Made by a program: the position numbers and the translations under genes. A DNA stretch of 64,000 bases, taken from assembly GCA_037576215.1 (NCBI GenBank), contig JBANDB010000011.1, positions 2,976,001 through 3,040,000 on the forward strand, read 5' to 3'. This DNA comes from Armillaria gallica. Its lineage: Eukaryota; Basidiomycota; Agaricomycetes; Agaricales; Physalacriaceae. Shown in pieces: positions 48,621 to 61,300 of this stretch (position 1 is the first letter of the stretch; each line of letters opens with the position of its first letter). The notes beneath the pieces were generated by a model. The model was not told the DNA's origin, ran no database searches, and saw nothing but the letters and a program-made list of their open reading frames with translations.

Positions 48621-49870
48621 TACAGAAATAGATCTATATATGTGGGATGGCGAGCGGGGGGTGCGGCGTACACAGTAACAGACATAGGCATGCATGTAAG
48701 CCTCACTGGACCCCTCCTCGTCTGAACAAGTAAACGGCACTAAAATTGGTGCAGCGCAACCATGCAGAACCCAAAAATGGGGATATGGGGGTGGGGATGC
48801 TGTCGACGGTGGCGGGCATCGCTGGCAGCGTCGGGCAGTCCTGTGGAGGGTAGCTTTATGATACCCTCGGTTGGATCTAGCCCAAGCCACTAATTGGTGG
48901 TAGTGGCATGGGCGAGGGATGAGGTAGGGAGCAAGGTAGGGATCAACGGCGCCATAGAGCGTCACAGGGAGCTCGTGAGGGGAAACGGCGGTCACCATTG
49001 GATTCAGCGGTATCGAAAATAGGGGTGTGGTTTCGGTGGTGGTCGTACGGTCAATGTAGGGCACGGGATGTGGCGGGGAATGGGATCTGGGGTCATCATC
49101 GTCGTCGTCGGTGGTAACGACGTCGGGAGAGAAAACAGGTCTGATAGTCATGATCCCCTATGTCGATAATGGGGGATACATGAAGGAGGGAGGAATTTTG
49201 AACTTGGGGCGGGCAATAGGGACCGATGTTGGAATCAGGTGGGGGTGGCAGCGGCAGGGCCGTCAGGGCTCGTGTAGGCGTCATCTTGGTCTCGTTCGAC
49301 GCATCCATGAGAGGGTAATTGACGTCCAGAAGGACGTCATTGTCGCTGCCGTCGTTGGATACCGGGAGGCCAATCTTGCTCCCGCCCTCCCCCTCGCACT
49401 CTTGTGCCCTCCTGCACCCTCCCCAGCATGTCCTCCTTTGACGGCGCCCATGCTCTACCCTCCTCTCCATCCCTCTGTCCTATTTCGACTGTCCTCGCTA
49501 TCCCTGCCGTCGTTGTCATCATCCTGGCTGCTGAAAGCTCGTTCCCATGCCATACTTGCAGATGGCTCCCGATATTCGATCCTGGATGACGTCTGTGGCA
49601 AATAAGTCTTGCGGATTGACTGTGCGCGGGCGATTGAACCCGACGTCGATGTGGGGGATGCTTGGTAGGGAGATAGATGGGACTGGTACCAGTTTTGGAG
49701 GGTATTGGCTGGCGGCACGTCGAGCATGTTGCCTCCCTAGTCGATGGGTGTCATGAGCGGTCTTTTTGGATGTCGCACACACCGCTGCCTCGCGTGAGGG
49801 CTTATGCACAGGGTGGGGGGGTAAAATGGTCGCTCTCCAGGGCTGTTTGGGCCGCCGGATGTACCAAAAA
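48621..49870. other. GC-rich patch with overlapping ORFs
   Basis: The composition changes sharply to GC-rich, with many CpGs, at about 48640 and back at about 49865. ORFs exist on both strands. On minus, 49151-48594 carries an Asp run (TDDDDDDP) from a GTCGTC microsatellite and WARSNRGYHKATLHRTARRC. No domain was recognised and none of the frames spans the whole patch. It could be a decayed retroelement gag region or a horizontally different repeat. The local CpG abundance contrasts with the CpG-poor surroundings. Confidence 0.4.
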
Positions 49871-50642
49871 TATCTATATTTGATGTATTAGTATCATAAA
49901 TAGATGAAACATACCTTTCACCCATGAAAATGGGCAATACAGACGAGCGAGAGCAGAAGAAATGAATCAGAGGTGGTGGAAAGGGATGAAAAAAAGTGCC
50001 GCACAGCCACTCGATCGCTGTGTGGATGTACGGTCCGGGGTGATCGAGCGAGTGGAATGCACCCTCGGAATGCTTCTGCTGCTCGATATATGCCCTCCGA
50101 GGTCCCAGGAATCATCGGGATATCTCATTATATGCATTTACAATATTTGTATGTACTTTTTAGGGTATCAGAGTGTCTTTATCCTATCATATTGTACATT
50201 TTATCGTCATTACCCTACATTTTGGGTTTTTCTGAACAATATATCACTTCTACACCTCTTGCCACTGTCCCAGTCAATATTAAAATGACACTATATCCTA
50301 GAATACATCTTATACTATTGCATCCATCGCTCCGATCTACCCCGATCTACCAATATATGCCTCGACACCGAGTTCATTGCTTAAGTGAATGTCAAGTATT
50401 CTGAATGTTTCGGAACTCGTTTCTACTGTTGGGTATGTTCACAATATCATTTCTTCAGGGCAGCATTATATTTTGATTTAGATGGCTATATGTAAATGCT
50501 AGATACTATTTTTCGGACACTTTACTCTGATTTGGTGGTGTAGAGCAGTTCCTACCCTCAAAAGACTGGGTTTTACTGGTTTTGCCACCGAAATTCTTAT
50601 GTTTCAATTTATTGGATGGGAATTCTGCCTTTATAATGAGCA
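49871..50642. other. Intergenic flank of the Helitron array
   Basis: No gene, terminal repeat or RNA was recognised in this AT-leaning stretch. It ends in ..ATGAGCA immediately before the 5' terminus of Helitron B. Confidence 0.4.
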
Positions 50643-51055
50643 TCTATATATTAAGAGAGGTAGCGAAGATGACATAATAAGGTGGACTTTGAAATATCCG
50701 GCCATTGCCAGACCATGGCTTATTCCGGCTGAGTTTCAACTTCACCATGCTGCAATGGTGTGGCTTCAAGCCTGTCCCCTTTCCTTCTTACCCTCTGCTC
50801 TATTCCACTCTCCCCTCACAGTGCACCATCTCAGGCAAGAATTACAACTCTTTTACATATAATAAGGACTTTTGGGATCTCTCACAGTACTGTCTATCAA
50901 TATTTGATTGAACCTCTTCATTTCTGATTTTCTCTGCAGGTGTCTTTGCCTCTTCCTTACACAGTGTTGCTACTATTTCCACCTCTCCATACCCTGTGAT
51001 GTGTGTACCACTCTTCTTTTTCTAAGATCAATGCTCACAGCTTTCTTTTAATAGG

Positions 51056-54000
51056 TCTCCATCTACTCCTACCAGAGAGAATGATCATTTTGATTTTCCA
51101 GCTCCGGTTACACCAGAGCAGAATCGACATGCAGAACGGGAGCAGGATCGTCTTCAGCATCTTCAGATGACCTCCCCCTCTATTCGTCGTGATCAGTCAC
51201 CACGTCCAGGTCCTGATCCTAATATTGAACTTCCACGTTTTAATATACCACCTGAGACCCATATTTCATCTCAGTTAGATCGTCCACATGAACATCCCAT
51301 GCCTGTAGTACCAACTCTTCCTGTTTTTCCTGCCAGAGGTAGACGTCGTAGACAATTACATGGTGGTGCTCCTGGAGGACAGTCATCTGTGTTTGATAGT
51401 ACTTCTGTTCCACAGCTTCCTGTAGGTCCACAGGGCCAAGGATGTGGTGGTGGTCGAGGACATGGGCGAGGGAGAGCTATTGAAATCCATCCTGCACACA
51501 CTGAGCCACCACAAAATATTAACCGAATAGCTCCTACTGAGCATCACCGGCAATCACCATCACCTACAAGAGAGTCACCACCTCTACAGCCACCTTTACC
51601 TCTACCACATCAGCATCAACCACCACATGCTATTCCTGTACAACTTCCTCTGGCAAGACATCCATATCCTGAGGTGTACTCTCAGAATAATATTGGGAGT
51701 AGAAAATGGATGTGTGAATGTTGTGGGGCATTACATTGGCATGATGAGCGGATTAAAAATAAGTCAAAATCTACACCACATTTTGGGATGTGCTGTCTAC
51801 AAGGGCAGGTCAAATTACCTCCTCTTCTTCCTGCTCCTGCCATTCTTCAAAATCTTCTTTGTGGCAACAATCCATTTTCAAAAGCCTTCTTACAAGATAT
51901 CAGACAGTATAATGCAGCATTGGCATTTACATCCATGGCTGTAAAAGTTGATGAGGCAATTACCAATTCTTCAGGACCATACTGCTTTCGTGTATCTGGC
52001 GAGCTTCATCACCTGATGGGATCTCTGCTGCCTGAGGAAGGAGAGAAATTGTCTTATGCACAGCTGTACATACATGATCCAGTGGAGGCATTGCATATGC
52101 GTAATCGGTGCAATCCTAATTTAAATCCTGAAATCATGTCCCAATTACAGGATTTAATGCAGGATGTGAATCCATATGTTGATTTATATCGTCATGCATA
52201 TCTCATTATGAAAGAAAAGCCTCATGAAGAGTATCCAAATATTGAAGTACGATTGCATGTGGGGGATGGTACTGATGGGCGACGATATAATCTTCCAACA
52301 GTAAATGAGTTGGCTGCTATTATTCCTGGAGATGGATCTGAGCCTGTTAAGAATGATCAAGATATTGTTTTACGTATGCATAATGATTCTCTCAAACGCA
52401 TTAGCCAACTTCATCCAAGTTATCAACCTCTTCATTATGTTCTTCTTTTTCCACATGGAGAATTGGGTTGGAATATACATATGCTCCTGGAAGAGACCAA
52501 AACAAGTGAACGTAGAGAACATAAAAAGATTACTCAGCATATGTATTATGCTTATTGCCTACAGGATCGTCCAATATTTGAACCAAATGCACCATTGTAT
52601 AGAGGAGGATGGCTGTACCAACAATATATTGTGGATGCATGGGCCTCAATTGAACAAAGTAATCTCAACTGGGTTCGACACAATCAGAAAACTATCCGTG
52701 CAGATCTGTATAAGGGAGTGGTGGATGCAGCTACTAATGCTGATGGATTGCAAGACTCTGGCCAGCATATTGTCCTACCTTCATCACATACTGGCAGTCC
52801 CCGTGCAATGTATCAGCTGTATCAGGATTCTATGGCAATTTGTAGAGCTTTGCAGAAACCGGATATCTTTCTTACAATGACAGCAAACCCACAGTGGCCA
52901 GAAATTGTTGAGGCTCTAAAGCGTACAGATGGACCAGATCAGAAAGTGGAGGATCGACCAGATATTGTGGCCAGGGTCTTCCAGTTGAAGAAGGAGGCCT
53001 GACTGGAAGAAATCAAGAAGGGTGGAATATTTGGAAAAGTCAGGGCTATGGCGCATACTATTGAATTTCAGAAGCGTGGACTCCCTCATATGCATCTTCT
53101 GATTTTTCTGGATCCTGAAGACAAGATTCGCACACCTGCTGATGCTGATTCAGTCTCATGTGCTCAGATTCCTGATCCTGTTACCCAATCAATTCTTTAT
53201 GAGATTGTCACCAGATGCATGGTCCATGGTCCATGTGATCATCGCTGCAAGAAGCCCGATGGTCGCTGTTCAAAGAACTTTCCAAAAGACTTCAATGAGC
53301 ATACTGAATTCACCACTGATGGATATCCCAATTTGACACGTCCTAACAATGGTCATGAGTATGTTAAAATACGTGGTGAAACTCGTACTGTCTATACCAA
53401 CCATGATATTGTCTCATACAATCCTTATCTCAGTGCAAAATATAACTGTCACATCAATGTAGAGGTTTGTGTTTCTGTCAAGGCCATCAAATATATCCAT
53501 AAATACATCTACAAGGGCCATGATAGGACTACATTAGAGGTTCAGGATCATGATGAGATTAAGGAGTTTCTGGATGCACGCTACATCTCTGCTATTGAAT
53601 CATGCTGGAGAATCTTTTCATTTCGGCTACATCAGGAGGAGCCAAATGTTGTCCTTCTTCAGGTCCATCTCCCTGATGAACAGCTTATTACATATGATGA
53701 GAATGACAGTCCAGCAGAGGTGTTAGCAGCTGCAGAGGCAAAGACAACTACTCTGTTACAATGGTTTGATCTTAACAAAAGAGATCCCACTGCACATCGG
53801 TATCTGTATCAAGACATTCCTGCCCACTATACCTGGAACAGCAGCAAGAAACACTGGAATCCACGCCAAAGATACACAACTATTGGTGTTACCATTGGCC
53901 GAATGTATCAAGCTGCCCCCTCATCTGGTGAGCAGTTCTATCTGCGGCTTCTTTTGACTGCTGTTACCGGTGCTCAATCCTTTCAACACTTACACACTGT

Positions 54001-55893
54001 CAACAATGTGGAGTGTGCTACTTTTAAAGAAGCATGCATTGCTATGGGATTGCTGGAAAATGATAATGAATGGAGACAATGCTTACAGGAGGCACCTATT
54101 ATGCAGTCAGGAGCACAGTTACGATCACTATTTGTGACCCTCCTTCTCTTCTGCCAGCCAGCAAAGCCAGATAAGCTGTGAGAGGAGTTCAAGGAGAACA
54201 TTTGTGATGATTTGGCACATAAGCTTCACCAACATGATGTTCCAAATCCAACAGATGCTCAGCTCTATGATTTTGGTGTCCATCTTATCAATAAGCTTCT
54301 TCAATCTCATGGTCATCGTCTCTCTGAGTGGACCCAGATGCCAGCCTCTACTATGGACTGGGCTGCTTATGAAGATAACCCTCTTCTGGCTGCACAGCTG
54401 GCCTATGATATCCCATCTCTGCAGCAATTAGCTGCAAATAATCTTCAAACATTCAATGAAGAGCAAAAGACTGCCTATAATACTGTGTTTGACTCTGCTA
54501 TGAATGAACGAGGGAAATTGGTATTTCTGCATAGTGCTGGAGGTGGTGGAAAGACTTTTGTGTGCAATACTATTGCTGCTGCTGTTCGTGCTGAAGGAAA
54601 GATTGCATTGACCTGTGCCTCCTCCGGTATATCAGCAATTCTCTTAGTTGGAGGGCGTACCAGCCACAGCACCTTCAAAATTCCAATTCCCTCACGTGAT
54701 GATACAACATGCAGCATTCGTAGAGGGACTCACTTAGCTGAACTTCTTTGTCGAACCTCTCTCATCATTTGGGATGAGGTTCCTATGCAGAACCGACATG
54801 ATATTGAGACAGTTGATCGTACTCTTCATGATATCTGCAATAAGGATGCTCCTTTTGGTGGAAAAACTGTACTTTTTGGTGGTATGTGTGTTTATTCTGA
54901 GTTACTATAGGTTGTCATTTCTGATTATTTATTTTAGGAGACTTTCATCAGACATTGCCAGTTGTATCACGAGGATTATGGGAGCAGATTGTTGCAGCTT
55001 CATTTTGCTGTTCACCTTTATGGCCTCACATTGAAGTTATTCATTTAAAGAAAAACATGTGCCTGGATCAGACTCCTGAAAATGTAGAGTTTGCCCATTG
55101 GCTACTTACTGTTGGTGCAGGTGAAGGACTTACTGATGATCGTACTATCACTCTTCCTGCTTCTATGTGTCTGGCCAACAATTCACTTTCTGAACTCATT
55201 CAATATATCTATCCAAACATTCAAGCTGGCTACTTCCAAGACCACTTTTTTTTAGAACGAACAATTCTCTCTGGATGCAATGATGATGTTGATGAAATCA
55301 ATCAACAGGTTCTGGATATGTTTCCAGGACAAGAGACAGTCTATTGGAGTACAGACAAGACAATAGAGGAAGAGTTGGATGATCCTGCTACTCTTTATCC
55401 AGTGGAGTTTCTGCAAAGTTTCAATGCCTCTGGATTGCCACGTGCAAAGCTGGCTCTCAAAGTTGGATGTCCTCTTATGCTTCTCCACAATCTGGATCCA
55501 GCAAATGGCCTATGCAATGGGACATGGATGATTCTTACACGTTTCCGTCCCCATGTATTAGAATGTCATCTTCTCAGTGGTAACAATGCAGGCAAGGCTG
55601 TTTTCATTCCACGCATTACAATCAATGCAGATACAGCTGAACTTCCTATTGCATTTTCACGTCGCCAATTTCCAGTCAGGTTGGCTTTTGCAATGACAAT
55701 CAACAAGTCTCAAGGACAGTCAGTTACTTATGTTGGATTAGATTTACATACTCCTGTTTTTTCTCATGGACAACTGTATGTAGCACTTAGCCGTTGCACT
55801 TCTGGACAACGGATTCGAGTTCTGTTTCCAGATACAGAAAAAGGTACAAATACTTTGAATATTGTATACCCTGAGGCTCTATTACGTTCATAA
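51056..55893 (+). pseudogene. RepHel of Helitron B, two in-frame TGAs
   Basis: RepHel nicks and unwinds DNA for rolling-circle transposition. A 5' splice acceptor (TTTTAATAG) precedes 51055 and the first ATG in frame is 51167. The order is: Pro/Arg-rich N-terminus; Cys motif SRKWMCECCGALHW (~51710); Helitron-like N domain; HUH motif LPHMHLLIFL (His codons 53087 and 53093); two-Tyr region IKYIHKYIYKGHDR (~53490). The Pif1-type helicase follows, with Walker A SAGGGGKT (~54534) and Walker B IIWDEVPM. A 56-nt intron (54882-54937) splits FGGDFHQTLPVV. INKSQGQSVTYVGLDL lies near the end, and translation ends at TAA. TGA at 53000-53002 (Leu TTA in copy C) and at 54179-54181 (Trp TGG in C) break it. 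Confidence 0.9.
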
Positions 55894-55972
55894 TAGATAT
55901 TTGTTTCTGAACTAATAACTGACACTCCCAAGTAATAAGCCGGGTTTGGGGCGGGCCCCAACAAGCCGAAGT

Positions 55973-56039
55973 CCCGTGTCGTAGTCAGGTTGCCAGGACC
56001 CGAGGTACGAGGGTCCGGCAATCGTGACGAAGACACGGG
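55973..56039 (+). repeat. Helitron B 3'-terminal nested hairpin
   Basis: The outer stem CCCGTGTC (55973-55980) pairs with GACACGGG (56032-56039). The middle GTTGC pairs with GCAAT. The inner GGACCC (55996-56001) pairs with GGGTCC (56011-56016) around GAGGTACGA. It ends 11 nt before the element terminus. A separate TTGGGGC/GGCCCCAA palindrome sits at about 55946-55961. Helitrons characteristically have a hairpin near the 3' end, which acts as a termination signal. Confidence 0.85.
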
Positions 56040-56499
56040 GCATAGGCTTGTATCTATATATTAAGACAGGTAGCTGACATAATAAGCTGACTTTGAATTT
56101 TCTGGCCATTGCTATAGCCTGGCCAATGCCGGCTGAGTTTGAATCTCATTGCACTGTCATCATTGCTGCCTCTCTACGGTGACGAGTTTCAATTTCACTG
56201 TGTTGCTGCTTTTGCACCAGTATTCTAAGCCCCCATGGTACATCATTGGCATGGCTGGCACCCAGTGCTCACTGAACATAGGACATTTACCAATTATGCA
56301 TGCAGCATACTGTAGGCTGCAAAGTGAGTATCAAGTAAGTTTAATGAGCATTGTGTAATATTGAACAAGTCAACAAACATCAGATGTGAAGTTCACATGT
56401 AGAATCAGGGGCCCTGAGATCATTCAAATATAGGTGATACAGATGCATGCTAATTTGTTACTAATTCATAGAAGGGCTTTTGCAAGCCTTCCCCAGCAG

Positions 56500-56853
56500 T
56501 AGAGATGCCCACTGTACCCATACATAAGGTGGACACAGGTACCAATATACAGGCCCATACCTGTACTATCAGCACTTTGGAATTCAATTTTTATGGCCCT
56601 ATTTGTATGGGTATTGTATGGTTAGATCAAATCAGAGTGTAGACCTACCATTTTATACATGTCATGAGTGCAATTAACAAAACATAATGCTTTGACCACA
56701 AATCTCACCAAGATAGGTCACTGTTCTCCTAAATGTCACCCATATAGGGATGAGTATGGTACAGTATATGAGCAAAACCCATACCATACTGTTGAGACCC
56801 TTTTACTATACAGCTTATAGCCATAACTGTATACAGTACAGTGGGCATCCCTA
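56500..56853. mobile_element. hAT-type MITE 1 with 8-bp target duplication
   Basis: The terminal inverted repeats are TAGAGATGCCCACTGTAC and GTACAGTGGGCATCCCTA (one mismatch). It is flanked by the exact 8-bp duplication CCCAGCAG (56492-56499 and 56854-56861). The empty-site equivalent (CCCCAGCAGTAGAAATGG) is seen in element E near 63590. The length is 354 bp, with no coding capacity and many internal GTACAG/CTGTAC motifs. An 8-bp duplication and TAGRGATG-type ends are typical of hAT superfamily MITEs. Confidence 0.88.
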
Positions 56854-57239
56854 CCCAGCAGATAGAATCAACAAGGAGGAGTAAATTGTATTCTGATCAC
56901 TGTCCCTAAGAAGGAGAGTCTATACTATACATGCATTACTTACCACTATGCAGCTGCACTACAGTACTGAACAAACATTGAGCCTCACTGCCACAGTCAT
57001 GTCCCTGCAAGGTGTGGTTTCTCAGCACACCAGTGTCAATGCCATGAGATTTACTATAGATATTTACTACAGTTATACTGTAACACCTGGATGCATATAC
57101 AAGGAGACCATTTAGAACTTAGTTGATATTGCACAATAATTTATTTCCTAACATGAGCCTTACCCTGTAACATTACCACTTTAACATGGGACTTAGCAGT
57201 GTTCAAACTTCAAATTTCACACCATCATTCATACAGCTG

Positions 57240-57608
57240 TAAGGATGTGCACTGTATCTGTATCACAGTGGCCACATACAGTGGATACAGATATGGGTCT
57301 GCACTGTGAGCACTTTTGACGACCAAAAATACAGCCATACTTATATGGTTGAAGTACAGTTGTTGAGGGAATGGTAGGAGACTATTCAATGTCATTGAGG
57401 TCAGTAATTATGATCTCAATGAAGCAAATTACACTTACATTTTGATGACAGTCATTTGCTGTTGTTATGAAACTATCCATATATGGACAACAGTATGGAC
57501 AAGGTACAGATTTAACATTAGCCATACCATATCATGGGCAAGATATTTTGTATAGTCTACAGCCATATCATTACGGTCATATCCATAACAGTACAGTGCA
57601 TATCCCTA
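57240..57608. mobile_element. hAT-type MITE 2 with 8-bp target duplication
   Basis: It starts TAAGGATGTGCACTGTATC and ends GTACAGTGCATATCCCTA, giving imperfect terminal inverted repeats. It is flanked by the exact 8-bp duplication TACAGCTG (57232-57239 and 57609-57616). The length is 369 bp and it is non-coding. It is related in its ends to MITE 1 but differs enough to be a separate copy lineage. Both sit inside Helitron D and so post-date its insertion or travelled with it. Confidence 0.87.
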
Positions 57609-57857
57609 TACAGCTGTAGACCAGTCATCATATATATTACAATGTGAAGGCATTGAAGCCCTATTTTGATTCTAAAATATGTACAAATGGAGGCATATTT
57701 AAAGAACATTCTGAGCTCTGAGTCTGATGCAGATGTAGGAGCAAAAGATGTAATTCAAGAGCAATAGTATAGCATCTATATCTGGCATCTATGAGAATAA
57801 TAACTGACACTCCCAAGTAATAAGCCAGGTTTGGGGCGGGCCCCAACAAGCTGAAGT

Positions 57858-57924
57858 CCCGTGTCGTAGTCAGGTTGCTGAGACCCGAGGTACGAGGGTC
57901 TGGCAATCGTGACGAAGACACGGG
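57858..57924 (+). repeat. Helitron D 3'-terminal nested hairpin
   Basis: The architecture is the same as in B: outer CCCGTGTC (57858-57865) with GACACGGG (57917-57924), and inner AGACCC (57881-57886) with GGGTCT (57896-57901). Relative to B both sides of the first inner pair changed (G-C to A-T), which keeps pairing. Confidence 0.85.
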
Positions 57925-58349
57925 GCATAGGCTTGTCTATATATTAAGAGAGGTAGCATCAAAGCTGACATAATAAGCTGAGTTTGAATTTTCTGGCCAT
58001 TGCCATACCCCGGCCTTTTCCGGCTGAGTTTGAACTTCGCCATGCTGCAATGGTGTGGCTTCAAGCCTGTGCCCTTTCCTTCTTACCCTCTGCTCTATTC
58101 CACCCCCCCTCACAGTGTATCATCCCAGGCAAACATTACAGCCCTGTGATATATAATAAGGACTTCTGGGATCTCTCACAGTACTGTCTATCAATCTTTG
58201 ATTAAAGCTCTTTGTTGCTGATTTTCTCTACAGGTGTCTTTGGCTCTTCCTCACACAACATTGCTACAATTTCTGCCTTTCCATCCCCTGTGATGTATAT
58301 ACCACTCTTATTTCTCCAAGATCAATACTCACAGCTTTCTTTTAATAGG

Positions 58350-61300
58350 TCTCCCTCCACTCCTACCAGAGAGAATGATCATTTTGATTTTCCAGCTCCA
58401 GTTACACCAGAGCAGAATCGTCATGCAGAACGGGAGCAGGATCGTCTTCAGCGTCTTCAGATGACCTCCCCCTCTGACTGTCGTGGTCGATCACCAGGTC
58501 CAGGTCCTGATCCTAATATTGAACTTCCATGCTTAAATATCAATGTACCACCTGAGACACATATTTCATCTCAGTTAGATCATCCATGTGAACATCCCAT
58601 GCCTGTAGTACCAACTCTTTCTGTCTTTCCAAGAAGTAGACGTCGTAGACAATTACGTGGTGGTGCTCCTGAAGGATCACGATTACCTTCACCACCTCCA
58701 CAGCCACCATTATCATTACCACATCAGCATCAAACACCGCATGCTGTTTCTGTACCACTTCCTCTGGCAAGACATCCATATGCTGAGGTGTACTCCCAGC
58801 ATGATATTGGGAGTAGAAAATGGATGTGTGAATGTTGTGGGGCATTACATTGGCATGATGAGCGAATTAAAAATAAGTCAAAAGCTACACCGCATTTTGG
58901 GATGTGCTGTCTACAAGGGCAGGTCAAATTACCTCCTCTTCTTCCTGCTCCTGCCATTCTTCAAAATCTTCTTTGTGGTGACAATCCAATGTCAAAAGCC
59001 TTCTTACAGGATATCAGGCAGTATAATGCAGCATTTGCATTTACATCCATGGCTGTAAAAGTTGATGATGCAATTACCAACTCTTCAGGACCATACTGCT
59101 TTCGTGTATCTGGCGAGCTTCATCACCGGATGGGATCTCTGCTGCCTGAGGAAGAGGGGAAATTGTCTTATGCACAGCTATATATACATGATCCAGTGGA
59201 GGCATTGCATATGCATAATCGCCGCAATCCTAACTTAAATCCTGAAATCATGTCCCAATTACAGGATTTAATGCAGGATGTGAATCCATATGTTACTTTA
59301 TATCGACATGCATATCTCATTATGAAAGAAAAGCCCCATGAAGAGTATCCAAATATTGAAGTGCGATTGCATGTGGGTGATGGAACTGATAGGCGACGAT
59401 ATAATCTTCCAACAGTAAATGAGTTGGCTGCTATTATTCCTGGAGATGGATCTGAGCCTGTTCAAAATGATCGAGATATTGTTTTACGTATGCATGATCA
59501 TTCTCTCAAACGCATTAGCCAACTTCATCCAAGTTATCAACCTCTTCATTATGTTCTTCTTTTTCCACATGGAGAATTGGGTTGGAATATACATATGCTC
59601 CTGGAAGAAACTGAAACAAGTGAACGTAGAGAACAGAAAAAGATTACTCAGCATATGTATTATGCTTACCGCCTACAGGATTGTCCAATATTTGAACCAA
59701 ATGCACCATTGTACAGAGGAGGATGGCTGTACCAACAATATATTGTGGATGCATGGGCCTCAATTGAACAAAGTAATCTCAACTGGGTTCGACACAATCA
59801 GAAAACTATCCGTGCAGATCTGTATAAGGGAGTGGTGGATGCAGCTACTAATGCTGATGGATTGCAAGACTCTGGCCAGCATATTGTCCTACCTTCATCA
59901 CATACTGGCAGTCCCCGTGCAATGTATCAGCTGTATCAGGATTCTATGGCAATTTATAGAGCTTTGCAGAAGCCAGATATCTTTCTTACAATGACAGCAA
60001 ACCCACAGTGGCCAGAAATTGTTGAAGCTCTAAAGCGTACAGATGGACCAGATCAGAAAGTGGAGGATCGACCAGATATTGTGGCCAGGGTCTTCCAGTT
60101 GAAGAAGGAGGCCTTACTGGATGAAATCAAGAAGGGTGGAATATTTGGAAAAGTCGGGGCTATAGTGCATACTATTGAATTTCAGAAGCATGGACTCCCT
60201 CATATGCATCTTTTGATTTTTCTGGATCCTGAAGACAAGATTCACACACCTGCTGATGCTGATTCAGTCTCATGTGCTCAGATTCCTGATCCTGTTACCC
60301 AACCAATTCTTTATGAGATTGTTACCAGATGCATGGTTCATGGTCCATGTGATCATCGCTGCAAGAAGCCTGATGGCCGCTGTTCAAAAAACTTTCCAAA
60401 AGACTTCAATGAGCACACTGAATTCACCAATGATGAATATCCCAATTTGGCACGTCCTAACAATGGTCGTGAGTATGTTAAAATACGTGGTGAAACTCGT
60501 ACTGTCTATACCAACCGTGATATTGTCCCATACAATCCTTATCTCAGTGTAAAATATAACTGTCACATCAATGTGGAGGTTTGTGTTTCTGTCAAGGCCA
60601 TCAAATATATCCATAAATACATCTACAAGGGCCATGACAGGACTACATTAGAGGTTCAGGATCATGATGAGATTAAGGAGTTTCTGGATGCACACTACAT
60701 CTCTGCTATTGAATCATGCTGGAGAATCTTTTCATTTTGACTACATCAAGAGGAGCCAAATGTTGTCCGTCTTCAGGTCCATCTCCCTGATGAACAGCTT
60801 ATCACCTATGATGAGAATGACAGTCCAGAAGAGGTGTTAGCAGCTGCAGAGGCAAAGACAACTACTCTGTTACAATGGTTTGATCTTAACAAAAGAGATC
60901 CCACTGCACATCGGTATCTGTATCAAGATATTCCTGCCCACTATACCTGGAACAGCAGCAAGAAACACTGGAGTCCACGTCAAAGATACACAACTATTGG
61001 TGTTACCATTGGCTGAATGTATCAGGCTGCCCCCTCATCTGGCGAGCAGTTCTATTTATGGCTTCTTTTGACTGCTGTTGCCAGTGCTCAATCCTTCCAA
61101 CACTTACGCACTGTTAACAATGTGGAGTGTGCTACTTTTAAAGAGGCATGCATTGCTATGGGATTGCTGGAAAATGATAATGAATGGAGACAATGCTTAC
61201 AGGAGGCACCTATTATGCAGTCAGGAGCACAGTTACGATCACTATTTGTGACCCTCCTTCTCTTCTGCCAGCCAGCAAAGCCAGATGAGCTGTGGGAGGA

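Larger units (their letters stand above)
50643..56050 (+). mobile_element. Helitron B (autonomous-type, 5.4 kb)
   Basis: The 5' terminus TCTATATATTAAGAGAGGTAGC (TC start) is shared with three more element starts at 56053, 57936 and 63166. The 3' terminus ..GCATAGGCTTG is preceded by a 138-nt conserved block with a nested hairpin. The 5' ~85 nt, ending in CCGGCTGAGTTT, is also shared by all four. The element encodes RepHel (51056-55893). The terminus could be shifted by one base (CTATATATT..GCTTGT) because the T is shared at junctions. The 3' end is CTTG, not the canonical CTRR. Confidence 0.88.
56053..57935 (+). mobile_element. Helitron D (non-autonomous, 1.9 kb)
   Basis: It starts TCTATATATTAAGACAGGTAGC two bases after the end of B and ends GCATAGGCTTG at 57935, directly before C. 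Its 5' ~85 nt and 3' 140 nt match B and C. The interior has no coding capacity and is unrelated to RepHel. Interior segments (for example TGCCTCTCTACGGTGACGAG and CATTGGCATGGCTGGCACC) match element E, so D and E form a non-autonomous subfamily presumably mobilised by B/C-type proteins. Removing the two inserted MITEs leaves about 1.14 kb. Confidence 0.85.

Noticed and set aside
49111..49605. 164-codon ORF in the GC-rich patch as a gene
   Set aside because: GC-rich DNA keeps long frames open by chance on both strands. The product is low-complexity Pro/Ser/Leu with no domain.
52305..52880. 191-codon ORF inside Helitron B (and its twin at 59419)
   Set aside because: It is an out-of-frame shadow of the RepHel coding sequence; the in-frame protein carries all family motifs.
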